Shown: piece after piece, positions 33,614-41,368 of the stretch
Layout: each line of letters starts with the position of its first letter
How positions within the stretch are numbered: the first letter of the stretch is position 1
From: Lachnospiraceae bacterium
GTDB taxonomy: Bacteria; Bacillota; Clostridia; Lachnospirales; Lachnospiraceae
Length of the DNA: 41,368 nucleotides
NCBI GenBank assembly: GCA_019423745.1
Contig: JAHZAV010000024.1
Coordinates: forward strand, 1 to 41,368
Direction: 5' to 3'
Position numbers and translations under genes: made by a program
The notes under the pieces: model-generated
What the model was told of the DNA's origin: nothing
Database searches by the model: none
What the model saw: the letters and a program-made list of their open reading frames with translations, nothing else

Positions 33614-34411
33614 ATGAGATTATGCAGCATAGCAAGTGGAAGCAGTGGAAACTGCATTTATGTAGGGAGTGATCATACCCACCTGCTAGTAGATACAGGA
33701 ATCAGTAAAAAAAGGATTGATGAAGGTTTACATACACTGGGAATGAAAGGGGAAGAACTTGCCGGTATTTTAATTACACACGAACATTCAGATCATATAC
33801 AGGGGCTGGGAGTCTTCAGTCGTAAATATGGTATTCCGGTGTATGCAACAAAAGGTACGTTAAAAGGAATCCGAGAATATAAAAGTCTTGGAAAAATGCC
33901 GGATGGTCTCCTTCATGAAATTGAAATCGATAAGGATTTTTCATTGGGAGATCTGACGATTCGTCCATTTGCGATTTCTCATGATGCCTATCAACCGTCC
34001 GGATACCGGATTGCATGCGGGAATCGTTCTGTGGCAGTAGCTACTGATTTGGGAATTTATGATGACTATACGGTGGAGAATCTGAAAGGCTTAGATGCAG
34101 TGCTTTTGGAGGCAAACCATGATATCCATATGTTGGAGGTGGGACCTTATCCTTATCCATTAAAACGTAGGGTTATGGGAGATAAGGGGCATTTGTCCAA
34201 TGAAGTGTCCGGGAGACTTTTGTGCGATATACTCCATGATAATTTGAAGCAGGTAGTTCTGGGACATTTGAGTAAAGAAAATAATTATGCTGAGTTGGCG
34301 TACGAAACAGTAAAACTTGAAGTGACTGTTGGAGATAACCCTTATCGGGGCGAGGATATTCCTTTAATGGTAGCCAGAAGAGATGCAGTATCTGATATTG
34401 TTACTGTTTAA
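33614..34411 (+). CDS. MBL-fold metallohydrolase, WalJ/YycJ family
   Basis: A 265-residue metallo-beta-lactamase-fold hydrolase. It starts LCSIASGSSGNCIYV and carries the metal motif ITHEHSDHIQG, AISHDA, ATDLG, LEANHD and VLGHLSKENN. The B. subtilis YycJ/WalJ homologues are proposed 5'-3' DNA exonucleases linked to mismatch repair and cell-division coordination, which would fit its place after polA and coaE. TAGGAG is ahead of the ATG. There is no walRK operon nearby, so the orthologue name is not assigned. Confidence 0.88.
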   Translation: MRLCSIASGSSGNCIYVGSDHTHLLVDTGISKKRIDEGLHTLGMKGEELAGILITHEHSDHIQGLGVFSRKYGIPVYATKGTLKGIREYKSLGKMPDGLLHEIEIDKDFSLGDLTIRPFAISHDAYQPSGYRIACGNRSVAVATDLGIYDDYTVENLKGLDAVLLEANHDIHMLEVGPYPYPLKRRVMGDKGHLSNEVSGRLLCDILHDNLKQVVLGHLSKENNYAELAYETVKLEVTVGDNPYRGEDIPLMVARRDAVSDIVTV

Positions 34412-34437
34412 TATGTGAATGTGAGGGATAAGATTAT

Positions 34438-35295
34438 ATGGGAAGAGTAGCAGTTATTACGGACAGCAACAGCGGTATTACACAAAAAGAAGCAAAAGAA
34501 TTAGGAATCAGGGTGCTTCCAATGCCGTTTTATATTGACGGTAAGGTTTATTATGAAGATATTACTCTGACACAGAAGGAATTTTATGAAAGGCTGACTG
34601 GTGCAGCGGATATTACTACTTCACAACCAGCACCTACTGATGTTATGGATATGTGGAAGGAAGCGTTGCAGGAGTCAGAAGAGGTTGTCTATATTCCGAT
34701 GTCGAGCGGACTGTCCGGCTCCTGCCAGACAGCAATGATGCTGGCAGAAGAGTTTGAGGGTAAGGTATTTGTTGTTGACAATCAACGTATTTCTATTACT
34801 CAGAGACAATCTGTTATGGATGCCCTGGAGATGGCAGCAGAGGGAATGGGTGCAAAAGAGATTTATGATGTACTTATGAGAGAGAAGCTGGAGGCTAGTA
34901 TTTATATTACTGTAGATACACTGAAGTATTTGAAAAAAGGAGGAAGGGTTACTCCGGCAGCTGCAGCCATTGGGACAGTTCTTAATCTGAAGCCTGTGCT
35001 TACAATTCAGGGGGAGAAGTTGGATGCCTTCTCTAAGGTCAGGGGAATGAAAGCAGCAAAAAAAGTAATGATAAATGCAATAGAAAAGGATATTACAGAA
35101 AGGTTCAAAGGTCATAGAGTTTATCTGCAGGCAGCCCATACCTGTGAAGCGGAAGTGGCAGAAGTGTGGAAGAAGGAACTGGAAGAGCATTTTCCTGGTT
35201 ATGAAATTCGTATGGATGCTTTGTCATTGAGTGTTTCCTGTCATATTGGACCTGGAGCTTTAGCTGTTGCCTGCAGCAGAGTGGTGGAAAGATAA
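34438..35295 (+). CDS. DegV family fatty-acid-binding protein
   Basis: A 285-residue two-domain DegV fold. Members such as FakB hold a fatty acid for the kinase FakA. VAVITDSNSGIT is at the start, the lipid-contact serines are in ITTSQPAPTD and MSSGLSGSCQTA, and the second domain has KYLKKGGRVTPAAAAIG and GPGALAVAC. No fakA/DAK-like gene is in the window. It follows the MBL gene after 26 bases and converges on tmcAL. Confidence 0.9.
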   Translation: MGRVAVITDSNSGITQKEAKELGIRVLPMPFYIDGKVYYEDITLTQKEFYERLTGAADITTSQPAPTDVMDMWKEALQESEEVVYIPMSSGLSGSCQTAMMLAEEFEGKVFVVDNQRISITQRQSVMDALEMAAEGMGAKEIYDVLMREKLEASIYITVDTLKYLKKGGRVTPAAAAIGTVLNLKPVLTIQGEKLDAFSKVRGMKAAKKVMINAIEKDITERFKGHRVYLQAAHTCEAEVAEVWKKELEEHFPGYEIRMDALSLSVSCHIGPGALAVACSRVVER

Positions 35296-35319
35296 AACCA
35301 GGGTATGCTTTAGATATAG

Positions 35320-35355
35320 AAAAATGCAGCAGCTTATACAAGGATAAGCTGCTGC
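35320..35355 (-). terminator. Terminator of tmcAL
   Basis: GCAGCAGCTTAT (35326-35337), loop ACAAGG, ATAAGCTGCTGC (35344-35355). On the minus strand it is followed by ATTTTT, so it ends the tmcAL transcript. The tmcAL stop codon lies within the hairpin. No T-run follows on the plus strand. Confidence 0.85.
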
Positions 35356-36617
35356 TGATATTCATGAATAAATGGAAGATGAAATTTTTCTGTAATGATA
35401 GACTCATAGAGATTTGATGAAAAGATTTCGTTTTCCAACATTTTCTTTGCAGACATATCAAGATTTTCCTGTAGTGTAAGTTTGGTGATAAGGGGAATCT
35501 CGGTATGTCTTTTTACGTATTTCAATAGAGAGGATGCATCCTTACGAAAACCCAGGATGTGTGCATAATTGCACCCGTTGTTTTGTCGGTACAACGCCAT
35601 ATCTTCTTGCTTAATATGAAGAAGAATGTGAAACAAAGCTCTGCTGATTCTTGAATAAGTAACTTCCCTGGTTTTGAGAAGATCACAGAACTGATCAAAA
35701 GAGACAAAATCGTTGAGGCGGTTTAACATTCGGTTGGCAAGATCAGAAGAGACATCAGCATACTGAGTCAGGCTTTCTTTTGTTTCGCACATCAGACGGT
35801 ATTTTAAAAGCAAAGAAAAGTCGTTGGCATATACGGGATATCTTGTTCTATGTGTTTCTTCCAACATTCGAATACATGCAGAAGGAACCTGACCTTCCAG
35901 TCGAGTTAATGCCTCAGATAGAGGAGGTTCATCATAGGGCTGATCGTCTTCTAGATGAATAGCGTTGCTGGCATGCCATAAAAGGCGTCGTATAGCAGAA
36001 GCGGAGCTGTAATTTTCAGCAAGTTCTTCATCATGATAGCCAGATACATGGCGCTTGATTGTATATATGCCCATGCCGCTTTTTCGACGCATTAGCGCTT
36101 TGATATATTCGATACCGAGAATATTATTTGGCTGAGAGAGGATAAGATCAATATTTTCGTCTTTTGTATAACGTTTCAAAGCAATTTGCCTTGCCTTTGG
36201 ATATGAAATGCCAGCTTTTAGTTCCTCTTGAAGAAAATGTTGATATTCAAGTGGTTCATTAGCAGTTATAGAGGCGATTTTTTCCAGGATGCTAAGATCG
36301 CCACATTCACTTCCAAAACAAATAGCATCTACACAACCTAGTTTTTCCAAAATGGAAATACTGCCCTCGGCAAAATATTCGGCACTTCCACAAGCATAAC
36401 ATGACGGAAGTTCAATGACCAGAGGGACCCCTGCTTCTAAAGCAACCTTTGCCCTTATGTGTTTGGGCATGATAGCTGGAGCGCCTCTTTGAACGTAATT
36501 GCCGCTCATAACTGCGATGACAGCATCAGCACCGGTAATTTCTTTTGTCTTTTGCAAATGATAAAGATGTCCATTGTGGAAAGGGTTGTATTCTGTAATT
36601 AATCCGACAATTTTCAT
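35334..36617 (-). CDS. tmcAL: tRNA(Met) cytidine acetate ligase
   Basis: Activates acetate with ATP and acetylates C34 of elongator tRNA-Met (formerly YlbM). In 427 residues it has the HIGH-type nucleotidyltransferase motif ITEYNPFHNGHLYHL (7-21), AVMSGNYVQRGAPAIMPK and a long helical C-terminal domain. In Bacillus the gene is beside ylbN(yceD)-rpmF; here those lie a few genes away with pta and ackA between. GGAG precedes the minus-strand ATG. It shares a compact promoter region with mgtE. Confidence 0.94.
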   Translation of the reverse strand: MKIVGLITEYNPFHNGHLYHLQKTKEITGADAVIAVMSGNYVQRGAPAIMPKHIRAKVALEAGVPLVIELPSCYACGSAEYFAEGSISILEKLGCVDAICFGSECGDLSILEKIASITANEPLEYQHFLQEELKAGISYPKARQIALKRYTKDENIDLILSQPNNILGIEYIKALMRRKSGMGIYTIKRHVSGYHDEELAENYSSASAIRRLLWHASNAIHLEDDQPYDEPPLSEALTRLEGQVPSACIRMLEETHRTRYPVYANDFSLLLKYRLMCETKESLTQYADVSSDLANRMLNRLNDFVSFDQFCDLLKTREVTYSRISRALFHILLHIKQEDMALYRQNNGCNYAHILGFRKDASSLLKYVKRHTEIPLITKLTLQENLDMSAKKMLENEIFSSNLYESIITEKFHLPFIHEYQQQLILV

Positions 36618-36627
36618 GAAAATCTCC

Positions 36628-36656
36628 TTGTATATCTTTCTGGAATTGATTATACT
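36628..36656 (+). promoter_or_regulatory. Promoter of mgtE
   Basis: TTGTAT (36628-36633), 17-base spacer, TATACT (36651-36656). Its -10 overlaps the -10 of the divergent tmcAL promoter. The predicted leader is only about 43 bases. Confidence 0.55.
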
Positions 36657-36677
36657 ATATTAGAATATTTCCGGCAA
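36649..36677 (-). promoter_or_regulatory. Promoter of tmcAL
   Basis: Minus strand: TTGCCG (36677-36672), 17-base spacer, perfect TATAAT (36654-36649). It overlaps the mgtE promoter, so the two cannot be occupied together. Confidence 0.6.
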
Positions 36678-36705
36678 CGGACAAAAGGCGAAAGGAGGAT
36701 ACGTT

Positions 36706-38094
36706 TTGACAGAGGAAAAAGAAATGTATGAAAATGAATATGAAGAGCGAGAAGAGCTGACGGAAGAACGTATCCTGGAAATGTTAGAGGAACGCCGGTT
36801 TAAGGAATTAAAAGAAGAACTGGAAAATAATATGTATCCAGTGGATTTGGCAGACCTGATGGAAGACTTTAACCAAAAACAGCTCGTGATGGTTTTCAGA
36901 CTTTTGGCCAAGGAAGAAGCGGCAGAGACATTCACTTATATGGATAGTGATCTGCGGGAAACGCTTATTAATGGCTTGACAGATTCAGAGCTGGAAGAAG
37001 TCATGGAAGAAATGTATCTTGATGATACAGTTGATGTTTTGGAAGAGATGCCGGCCAATGTGGTAGACCGTCTTTTGATGGCGACAGATGAAGAGAAGCG
37101 TCAGCAGATTAATCAGTTGCTTCAGTATCCAGAGGATAGTGCCGGAAGCGTAATGAATGTGGATTATATTGCGCTTCGAAGAGAGATGACAGTCGCGGAA
37201 TCTATCTTGAAAATACGTCAGGTTGGTTTGAACAAAGAGACAATTTATACGTGCTATGTGACAGAAAAAAGAAAGCTGATTGGTGTTGTGGACGTCAAAG
37301 AACTTTTGACGACCAGTGAATCCAAAACAATTGAAGAGATCATGGATACCAATATGCTTTACGCTCATACGACTGACGATCAGGAAGATGTGGCAAATAT
37401 CATCACAAAATATGGTTTGATCGCACTGCCTATCGTAGATCATGAGATGTGCATGGTTGGTATTGTAACCGTAGATGATGCGATGGAAGTTTTACAGGAA
37501 GAGACAACGGAAGATATCAGCATCATGGCCGGTGTTAGCCCTAATGATGAGTCCTATTTTGGTACTACAGTGGTGCAACATGTAAAAAATCGTCTTCCCT
37601 GGCTGCTGTTTTTGATGCTTTCTGCAACGGTTACACAGATGATTATGAATCACTATGAAAATGCTCTTGCAGTGATGCCGCAGCTGGCCGGTTTTATTCC
37701 TATGTTGATGGGAACTGGAGGAAACTGCGGATCACAGAGTTCTACTTTGATGATTCGTGGACTGGCAGTGGGTGAAATTGAGTTCGGTGATTTGTTTAAA
37801 GTTATTTTCAAGGAAGTCAGAGTGGCTGTTTTGATCAGTCTGATTTTGTCTACAGTAAATGGGATTCGTATTATTCTCATGGGACAGGGAGATGGCATGA
37901 TAGCACTTACCATTGGTATGACAATGGCGTGTACGATTGTTCTGGCCAAGATTGTTGGCTGTACATTGCCACTTGTAGCGAAGAAAGTTGGTCTGGATCC
38001 GGCAATCATGGCAACACCTCTTATTTCTACTCTGGTAGATATCAGTACAGTTACTGTTTATTTTGCTATTGTCAGTGCAGTATTTAAGATATAG
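36706..38094 (+). CDS. mgtE: Magnesium transporter MgtE
   Basis: Mg2+-gated magnesium channel, homodimer in the inner membrane. In 462 residues it has an acidic N-domain (about 25-130), two CBS domains (about 135-255; YTCYVTEKRKLIGVVDVKEL and ALPIVDHEMCMVGIVTVDDA) and five membrane helices. The pore region includes MLMGTGGNCGSQ, and the last helix motif is LDPAIMATPLISTLVDIST. TTG at 36706 is the start: AAAGGAGG (36691-36698) is seven bases before it and the next ATG is too far. The very acidic N-terminus is normal for the gating domain. The leader is too short for an M-box riboswitch. Confidence 0.95.
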   Translation: MTEEKEMYENEYEEREELTEERILEMLEERRFKELKEELENNMYPVDLADLMEDFNQKQLVMVFRLLAKEEAAETFTYMDSDLRETLINGLTDSELEEVMEEMYLDDTVDVLEEMPANVVDRLLMATDEEKRQQINQLLQYPEDSAGSVMNVDYIALRREMTVAESILKIRQVGLNKETIYTCYVTEKRKLIGVVDVKELLTTSESKTIEEIMDTNMLYAHTTDDQEDVANIITKYGLIALPIVDHEMCMVGIVTVDDAMEVLQEETTEDISIMAGVSPNDESYFGTTVVQHVKNRLPWLLFLMLSATVTQMIMNHYENALAVMPQLAGFIPMLMGTGGNCGSQSSTLMIRGLAVGEIEFGDLFKVIFKEVRVAVLISLILSTVNGIRIILMGQGDGMIALTIGMTMACTIVLAKIVGCTLPLVAKKVGLDPAIMATPLISTLVDISTVTVYFAIVSAVFKI

Positions 38095-38161
38095 GAGATG
38101 TCTCTTGACCAGAAGCTTTTAGAGACTGAAATTGTACAGAAAAATAGACATTTGATTCCTA

Positions 38162-38192
38162 AAAGAGACCTTGTTTGTAAGGTCTCTTTGTA
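38162..38192 (+). terminator. Terminator after mgtE
   Basis: AAAGAGACCTT (38162-38172), loop GTTTGT, AAGGTCTCTTT (38179-38189). The T-run is short and interrupted by G. The -35 of the pta promoter lies in its loop. Upstream, GTCTCT/AGAGAC (38100-38105, 38121-38126) forms a second hairpin. Confidence 0.8.
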
Positions 38193-38199
38193 TTATAAT
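38171..38199 (+). promoter_or_regulatory. Promoter of pta-ackA, nested in the terminator
   Basis: TTGTTT (38171-38176), 17-base spacer, perfect TATAAT (38194-38199). The start would be near 38206, leaving a 32-base leader before pta. Confidence 0.65.
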
Positions 38200-38237
38200 A
38201 AAAATAGTGAGAAAAAATGGAAAGGAGTCTTTAAATC

Positions 38238-39233
38238 ATGGGATTTATAGATGAAATTAAAGCAAAAGCAAAATCTGACAAAAAGACAATCGTGCTTCCG
38301 GAGTCCGAGGATATCCGTACTTATGAAGCGGCAGAAACTGTATTAAAAGAAGGAATTGCGGATGTTGTTATTGTTGGAAGTGAAGAGGAAGTTGCAAAGA
38401 ATAAGGGAAACTTCGACATTAGTGGAGCAAAAATCGTAGATCCTGCAAAAAGCGATAAAACAGAGGCTTATATTGCCAAGCTTGTAGAACTTCGTCAGAA
38501 AAAGGGTATGACAGAGGAGCAGGCCAGAGAAATTCTTTTAACCAATTATCTGTATTATGGCGTTATGATGGTGAAGATGCAGGATGCAGACGGAATGGTT
38601 TCTGGAGCATGTCACTCTACAGCAGATACACTTCGTCCATGTTTGCAGATTCTTAAAACGAAACCAGGGACAAAGCTTGTATCCGCCTTTTTTGTTATGT
38701 GTGTTCCGGATTGTGAGTTTGGAGAAAATGGAGTATTTGTTTTCGGAGACTGCGGCCTGAATCAGAATCCGACATCAGAGGAGCTGGCAGCTATTGCAGA
38801 GTCTTCGGCAGAATCTTTCCGTATGCTGGTTGGAAAAGAACCAAAAGTTGCACTTCTTAGCCATTCTTCCAAAGGAAGTGCAAAGCATGCAGATGTTGAT
38901 AAAGTAACAGAAGCAGTACGGATTGCGAAAGAGGCAAATCCAGATCTTGAGCTGGATGGAGAGTTGCAGTTGGATGCAGCTATTGTTCCAAGTGTAGGAG
39001 AATCTAAAGCACCGGGAAGTAAAGTTGCAGGACATGCGAATGTTTTAATCTTCCCAGATTTGGATGCAGGAAATATTGGATACAAATTAGTGCAAAGACT
39101 TGCAAAAGCAGAAGCATATGGACCGATGACACAGGGAATTGCCGCACCGGTTAACGACCTTTCCCGTGGATGCTCTGCTGACGACATTGTTGGTGTGGTT
39201 GCAATTACGGCAGTACAGGCACAGAATCAGTAA
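38238..39233 (+). CDS. pta: Phosphate acetyltransferase
   Basis: Converts acetyl-CoA and phosphate to acetyl-phosphate, the entry to acetate fermentation. The 331-residue short (class I) enzyme has TIVLPESEDIRTYEAAETVL at the N-terminus, DGMVSGACHSTADTLRP (substrate loop), LLSHSSKGSAKHAD, VLIFPDLDAGNIGYKL, and GPMTQGIAAPVNDLSRGCS near the end. AAAGGAG lies 11 bases before the ATG. ackA follows after 42 bases on the same transcript. Confidence 0.97.
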   Translation: MGFIDEIKAKAKSDKKTIVLPESEDIRTYEAAETVLKEGIADVVIVGSEEEVAKNKGNFDISGAKIVDPAKSDKTEAYIAKLVELRQKKGMTEEQAREILLTNYLYYGVMMVKMQDADGMVSGACHSTADTLRPCLQILKTKPGTKLVSAFFVMCVPDCEFGENGVFVFGDCGLNQNPTSEELAAIAESSAESFRMLVGKEPKVALLSHSSKGSAKHADVDKVTEAVRIAKEANPDLELDGELQLDAAIVPSVGESKAPGSKVAGHANVLIFPDLDAGNIGYKLVQRLAKAEAYGPMTQGIAAPVNDLSRGCSADDIVGVVAITAVQAQNQ

Positions 39234-39275
39234 GATAAAAACAGGATAAAAATAATAATTCCGGAGGAAAAAGAA

Positions 39276-40481
39276 ATGAATGTATTAGTAGTAAACTGTG
39301 GCAGTTCTTCCCTGAAATTTCAGCTGATCAATTACGATAACAGGGATGTAATGGCAAAAGGAATTTGCGAGCGTATTGGTATTGACGGACGTCTTGTGTA
39401 TGAGCCAAAGGGAGGAGAAAAAGAAGTAACAGAGGCAGCAATGCCGGATCATACAACTGCAATTCAGATGGTGCTGGATGCTCTTGTAAATGAAAAATCA
39501 GGTGTTGTATCATCTTTAAGTGAGATCGATGCAATTGGCCACCGTGTGCTTCACGGAGGAATGAAGATTACAAATTCTGTTATTATCGATGAGGAAGTAA
39601 TCAAAGTCATTGAAGAATGTGCAGACTTAGGTCCTCTTCATAATCCTGCCAACCTTATGGGAATCAATGCATGTATGAAACTGATGCCAGGTGTACCAAA
39701 TGTTGCTGTATTTGATACTGCATTCCATCAGACAATGCCGCCAAAAGCATATATGTATGGAATTCCGAAAGAATACTATGAAAAATATGCAATCCGTAAA
39801 TATGGATTCCATGGAACCTCTCATAAATATGTTTCCAAAAGAACAGCAGATTTTCTTGGAAAAGACATCAAGGATCTGAAAATTATTGTATGCCATATGG
39901 GAAATGGTGCTTCCCTGTCTGCTGTAAAGGATGGAAAATGTGTAGATACATCTATGGGTCTGACACCTTTGGAAGGTGTAATCATGGGAACACGTTCTGG
40001 AGATATTGATCCTGCTTTCGTAGAGTATCTGTGCAACAAAGAAAATCTTTCTGTATCAGAAGTGCTTAATATTCTCAATAAGAAATCAGGTATGCTCGGG
40101 ATGACTGGAATTTCCAGTGATTATCGTGATGTAGCTGCTGCTGCTGAAGAAGGAAATCAGGATGCAATAAACTGTCTGGAAGCATATGCTTACCGCATAA
40201 TTAAATATATTGGTTCCTATATCGCAGCTATGGGAGGAGTGGACGTTATTACATTTACAGCAGGACTGGGTGAAAATGCAATTCCGCTGCGCAAGACCAT
40301 TTGTGAAGCTTTTGGATATATGGGACTTGTATTTGATGATGAAGCCAATAACTGCCGTGGTAAGGAAATGATCATTACAAAGCCGGAATCCAAAATTATG
40401 GCATGTGTTATTCCTACAAATGAGGAAATTGCAATCTGTGAAGAAACAGTAGAACTAGTGCAGAAAAGCCTTGACAAATAG
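39276..40481 (+). CDS. ackA: Acetate kinase
   Basis: Makes ATP from acetyl-phosphate, releasing acetate. In 401 residues: VLVVNCGSSSLKFQLI (N-terminal phosphate loop), GHRVLHGG with the catalytic Arg, FDTAFHQTMP, YGFHGTSHKYVS with the transition-state His, GNGASLSAV, TAGLGENA and IPTNEEIAI with the metal Glu. A GGAGG is well placed before the ATG. It completes the Pta-AckA pathway with the gene upstream. yceD begins 44 bases later. Confidence 0.98.
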   Translation: MNVLVVNCGSSSLKFQLINYDNRDVMAKGICERIGIDGRLVYEPKGGEKEVTEAAMPDHTTAIQMVLDALVNEKSGVVSSLSEIDAIGHRVLHGGMKITNSVIIDEEVIKVIEECADLGPLHNPANLMGINACMKLMPGVPNVAVFDTAFHQTMPPKAYMYGIPKEYYEKYAIRKYGFHGTSHKYVSKRTADFLGKDIKDLKIIVCHMGNGASLSAVKDGKCVDTSMGLTPLEGVIMGTRSGDIDPAFVEYLCNKENLSVSEVLNILNKKSGMLGMTGISSDYRDVAAAAEEGNQDAINCLEAYAYRIIKYIGSYIAAMGGVDVITFTAGLGENAIPLRKTICEAFGYMGLVFDDEANNCRGKEMIITKPESKIMACVIPTNEEIAICEETVELVQKSLDK

Positions 40482-40525
40482 TAACAGAGAAGATATACTT
40501 TAAAAAGTGTGGTTAGGAGAACGTC

Positions 40526-41053
40526 ATGTTGATAGAAATAACGAAACTCCTGGAACAGGATGGGAAAACCATTCACCGGGAAGCACAGCTTGAAATGGAA
40601 GACATTTTGATTTTCGGAAATCGATACAAGCTTCATGAACTGGAGCCAGTTCGATTGGAAATTACCAATCTGGGAAAGAAAGTCATCCGAATTGTAGGTG
40701 GTGCAAAAGTGAAGACTATCATTCCGTGTGACAGATGTCTGGAAGATGTTCCCTATGTGTTCGAGCTCAATTTTGAGCGGGAAGTGGATATGAAACTGTC
40801 AGAAGAAGAACGCAGGGAATCTGATGAGGAATATAATTTTCTGGAGGAGACAAACATCAATACAGACACACTGATACAGAACGAGCTTCTGATCAACTGG
40901 CCGATTCGAGTGCTGTGCCAAGAGGACTGTAAAGGAATCTGCAGCAATTGTGGTGCTAATCTGAATCATGGTGAATGTGGCTGTGACAGACAGGTATTAG
41001 ACCCGCGAATGGCAGCCTTTAGCGATATATTCAGCAAGTTTAAGGAGGTGTAA
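40526..41053 (+). CDS. yceD: YceD/DUF177 family protein
   Basis: A 175-residue cytoplasmic protein of the YceD (YlbN) family, linked in many bacteria to 23S rRNA processing or accumulation and nearly always placed just before rpmF, as here. The conserved CDRCLE motif is at about 72-77. A C-terminal cysteine cluster (CQEDCKGICSNCG, then CGCDRQ) looks like a zinc or metal site. TAGGAG precedes the ATG. The ribosome site of rpmF is made of its last codons. Confidence 0.92.
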   Translation: MLIEITKLLEQDGKTIHREAQLEMEDILIFGNRYKLHELEPVRLEITNLGKKVIRIVGGAKVKTIIPCDRCLEDVPYVFELNFEREVDMKLSEEERRESDEEYNFLEETNINTDTLIQNELLINWPIRVLCQEDCKGICSNCGANLNHGECGCDRQVLDPRMAAFSDIFSKFKEV

Positions 41054-41056
41054 AGT

Positions 41057-41236
41057 ATGTCCATCTGTCCAAAGAATAAATCATCCAAAGCTAGAAGAGA
41101 TAAAAGAAGAGCAAACTGGAAAATGAGTGCACCAAATCTGGTAAAATGCAGCAAATGCGGCGAACTGATGATGCCTCATAGAGTATGCAAAGCATGCGGA
41201 TCTTACAATAAGAAAGAGATCATTGCTCAGGATTAA
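41057..41236 (+). CDS. rpmF: 50S ribosomal protein L32
   Basis: A 59-residue large-subunit protein. The start is MSICPKNKSSKARRDKRRAN, with the basic SKARRDKRRA segment that marks L32. A zinc-ribbon follows: CSKC (31-34) and CKAC (44-47), four cysteines, so this is the zinc-binding (C+) form. AAGGAGGTG is nine bases before the ATG, overlapping the end of yceD. A terminator follows directly. Confidence 0.97.
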   Translation: MSICPKNKSSKARRDKRRANWKMSAPNLVKCSKCGELMMPHRVCKACGSYNKKEIIAQD

Positions 41237-41253
41237 TTGGAGAAATTGGAAGT

Positions 41254-41287
41254 AAGGAGATTCTGTAATAGCAGAATCTCCTTTTTT
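41254..41287 (+). terminator. Terminator after rpmF
   Basis: AAGGAGATTCTG (41254-41265), loop TAATAG, CAGAATCTCCTT (41272-41283), then T-run to 41287. Confidence 0.93.
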
Positions 41288-41309
41288 ATAATTTTATAAT
41301 CTTTATATA

Positions 41310-41328
41310 CAGAAAAAAATTTTTTCTG
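41310..41328. promoter_or_regulatory. Palindrome before the last gene
   Basis: CAGAAAAAA, central A, TTTTTTCTG: nine-base perfect arms immediately upstream of the ribosome site of the partial gene. A TATAAT (41295-41300) precedes it without a good -35. It could be an operator or a weak leader hairpin. Confidence 0.35.
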
Positions 41329-41345
41329 ACAGGAGTGAGGACCAT

Positions 41346-41368
41346 ATGATCTGTACAGTAACTTTTAA
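41346..41368 (+). CDS. Start of a PfkB-family sugar kinase (1-phosphofructokinase-like), cut by the window edge
   Basis: Only MICTVTF and two further bases are present. This matches the M-I-x-T-V-T-(F/L)-N start of 1-phosphofructokinase/tagatose-6-phosphate kinases. AGGAGTGAGG lies just upstream. The 3' part is missing, so the call rests on seven residues. Confidence 0.45.

Noticed and set aside
36657..36705. M-box magnesium riboswitch ahead of mgtE
   Set aside because: The leader from the predicted start is only about 43 bases and lacks the M-box helices.
1..41368. CRISPR arrays, insertion sequences, phage genes or toxin-antitoxin modules
   Set aside because: No regular spaced repeats, transposase, integrase or paired small toxin genes were seen; the window is housekeeping chromosome.

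Overview
The window reads as ordinary chromosome from a low-GC, anaerobic, gut-type Clostridia, most likely a Lachnospiraceae member (Blautia, Ruminococcus or Dorea-like). The evidence is the gene content: clostridial NifS/NifU Fe-S assembly under an Rrf2 repressor, a giant two-domain 2-hydroxyacyl-CoA dehydratase activase, an EFR1-type ferredoxin, a Pta-AckA acetate pathway and strong AGGAGG ribosome sites. The genus is inference. Almost every base is explained by about 34 protein genes and one tRNA. I see no prophage, insertion sequence, CRISPR array or integration scar, and no gene-free stretch reaches 300 bases.

Layout. 1-1453: MATE exporter. 1564-6661: the classic translation/envelope operon pyrH-frr-uppS-cdsA-dxr-rseP, closed by a terminator that begins inside rseP. 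6724-8310: ClC chloride/proton antiporter with a C-terminal RCK_C domain, convergent with a SpoVB-like flippase (8331-9689, minus). 9819-13881: iscR-nifS-nifU-mnmA followed by a PHP phosphatase. The promoter carries a palindromic operator candidate, and the operon links Fe-S assembly to tRNA thiolation. 14012-19596: gap, then pgk-tpiA-esterase-gpmI, a lower-glycolysis cluster. 19695-23948 (minus): 1417-residue acyl-CoA dehydratase activase. 24215-28596: rhomboid-like membrane protein, pyk, lysA, lipoprotein. 28856-29988: translationally coupled ArsR regulator and EFR1 ferredoxin. 30106-30188 (minus): tRNA-Leu(CAA). 30330-35295: polA-coaE-MBL hydrolase-DegV. 35334-36617 (minus): tmcAL. 36706-41236: mgtE, pta, ackA, yceD, rpmF. 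41346 to the edge: start of a PfkB/1-phosphofructokinase-like gene.

How it works together. The window holds most of glycolysis from glyceraldehyde-3-phosphate to pyruvate (gap, pgk, gpmI, pyk; enolase is absent), plus triose isomerase and the acetate/ATP-yielding end (pta, ackA). The acetate-consuming tRNA enzyme TmcAL lies beside pta-ackA and yceD-rpmF. Isoprenoid (dxr, uppS), phospholipid (cdsA) and wall (lysA) functions are also present.

The window does not contain an obvious new multi-gene system. The observations most worth a second look are: the single-chain pseudo-dimeric activase with all four cluster cysteines and an 18-bp palindrome in its leader; a rhomboid-fold protein lacking the catalytic His and carrying a C-terminal zinc-finger-like tail; an ArsR-EFR1 redox pair bracketed by inverted repeats; a pta promoter nested in the preceding terminator; and fully overlapping divergent promoters between tmcAL and mgtE.
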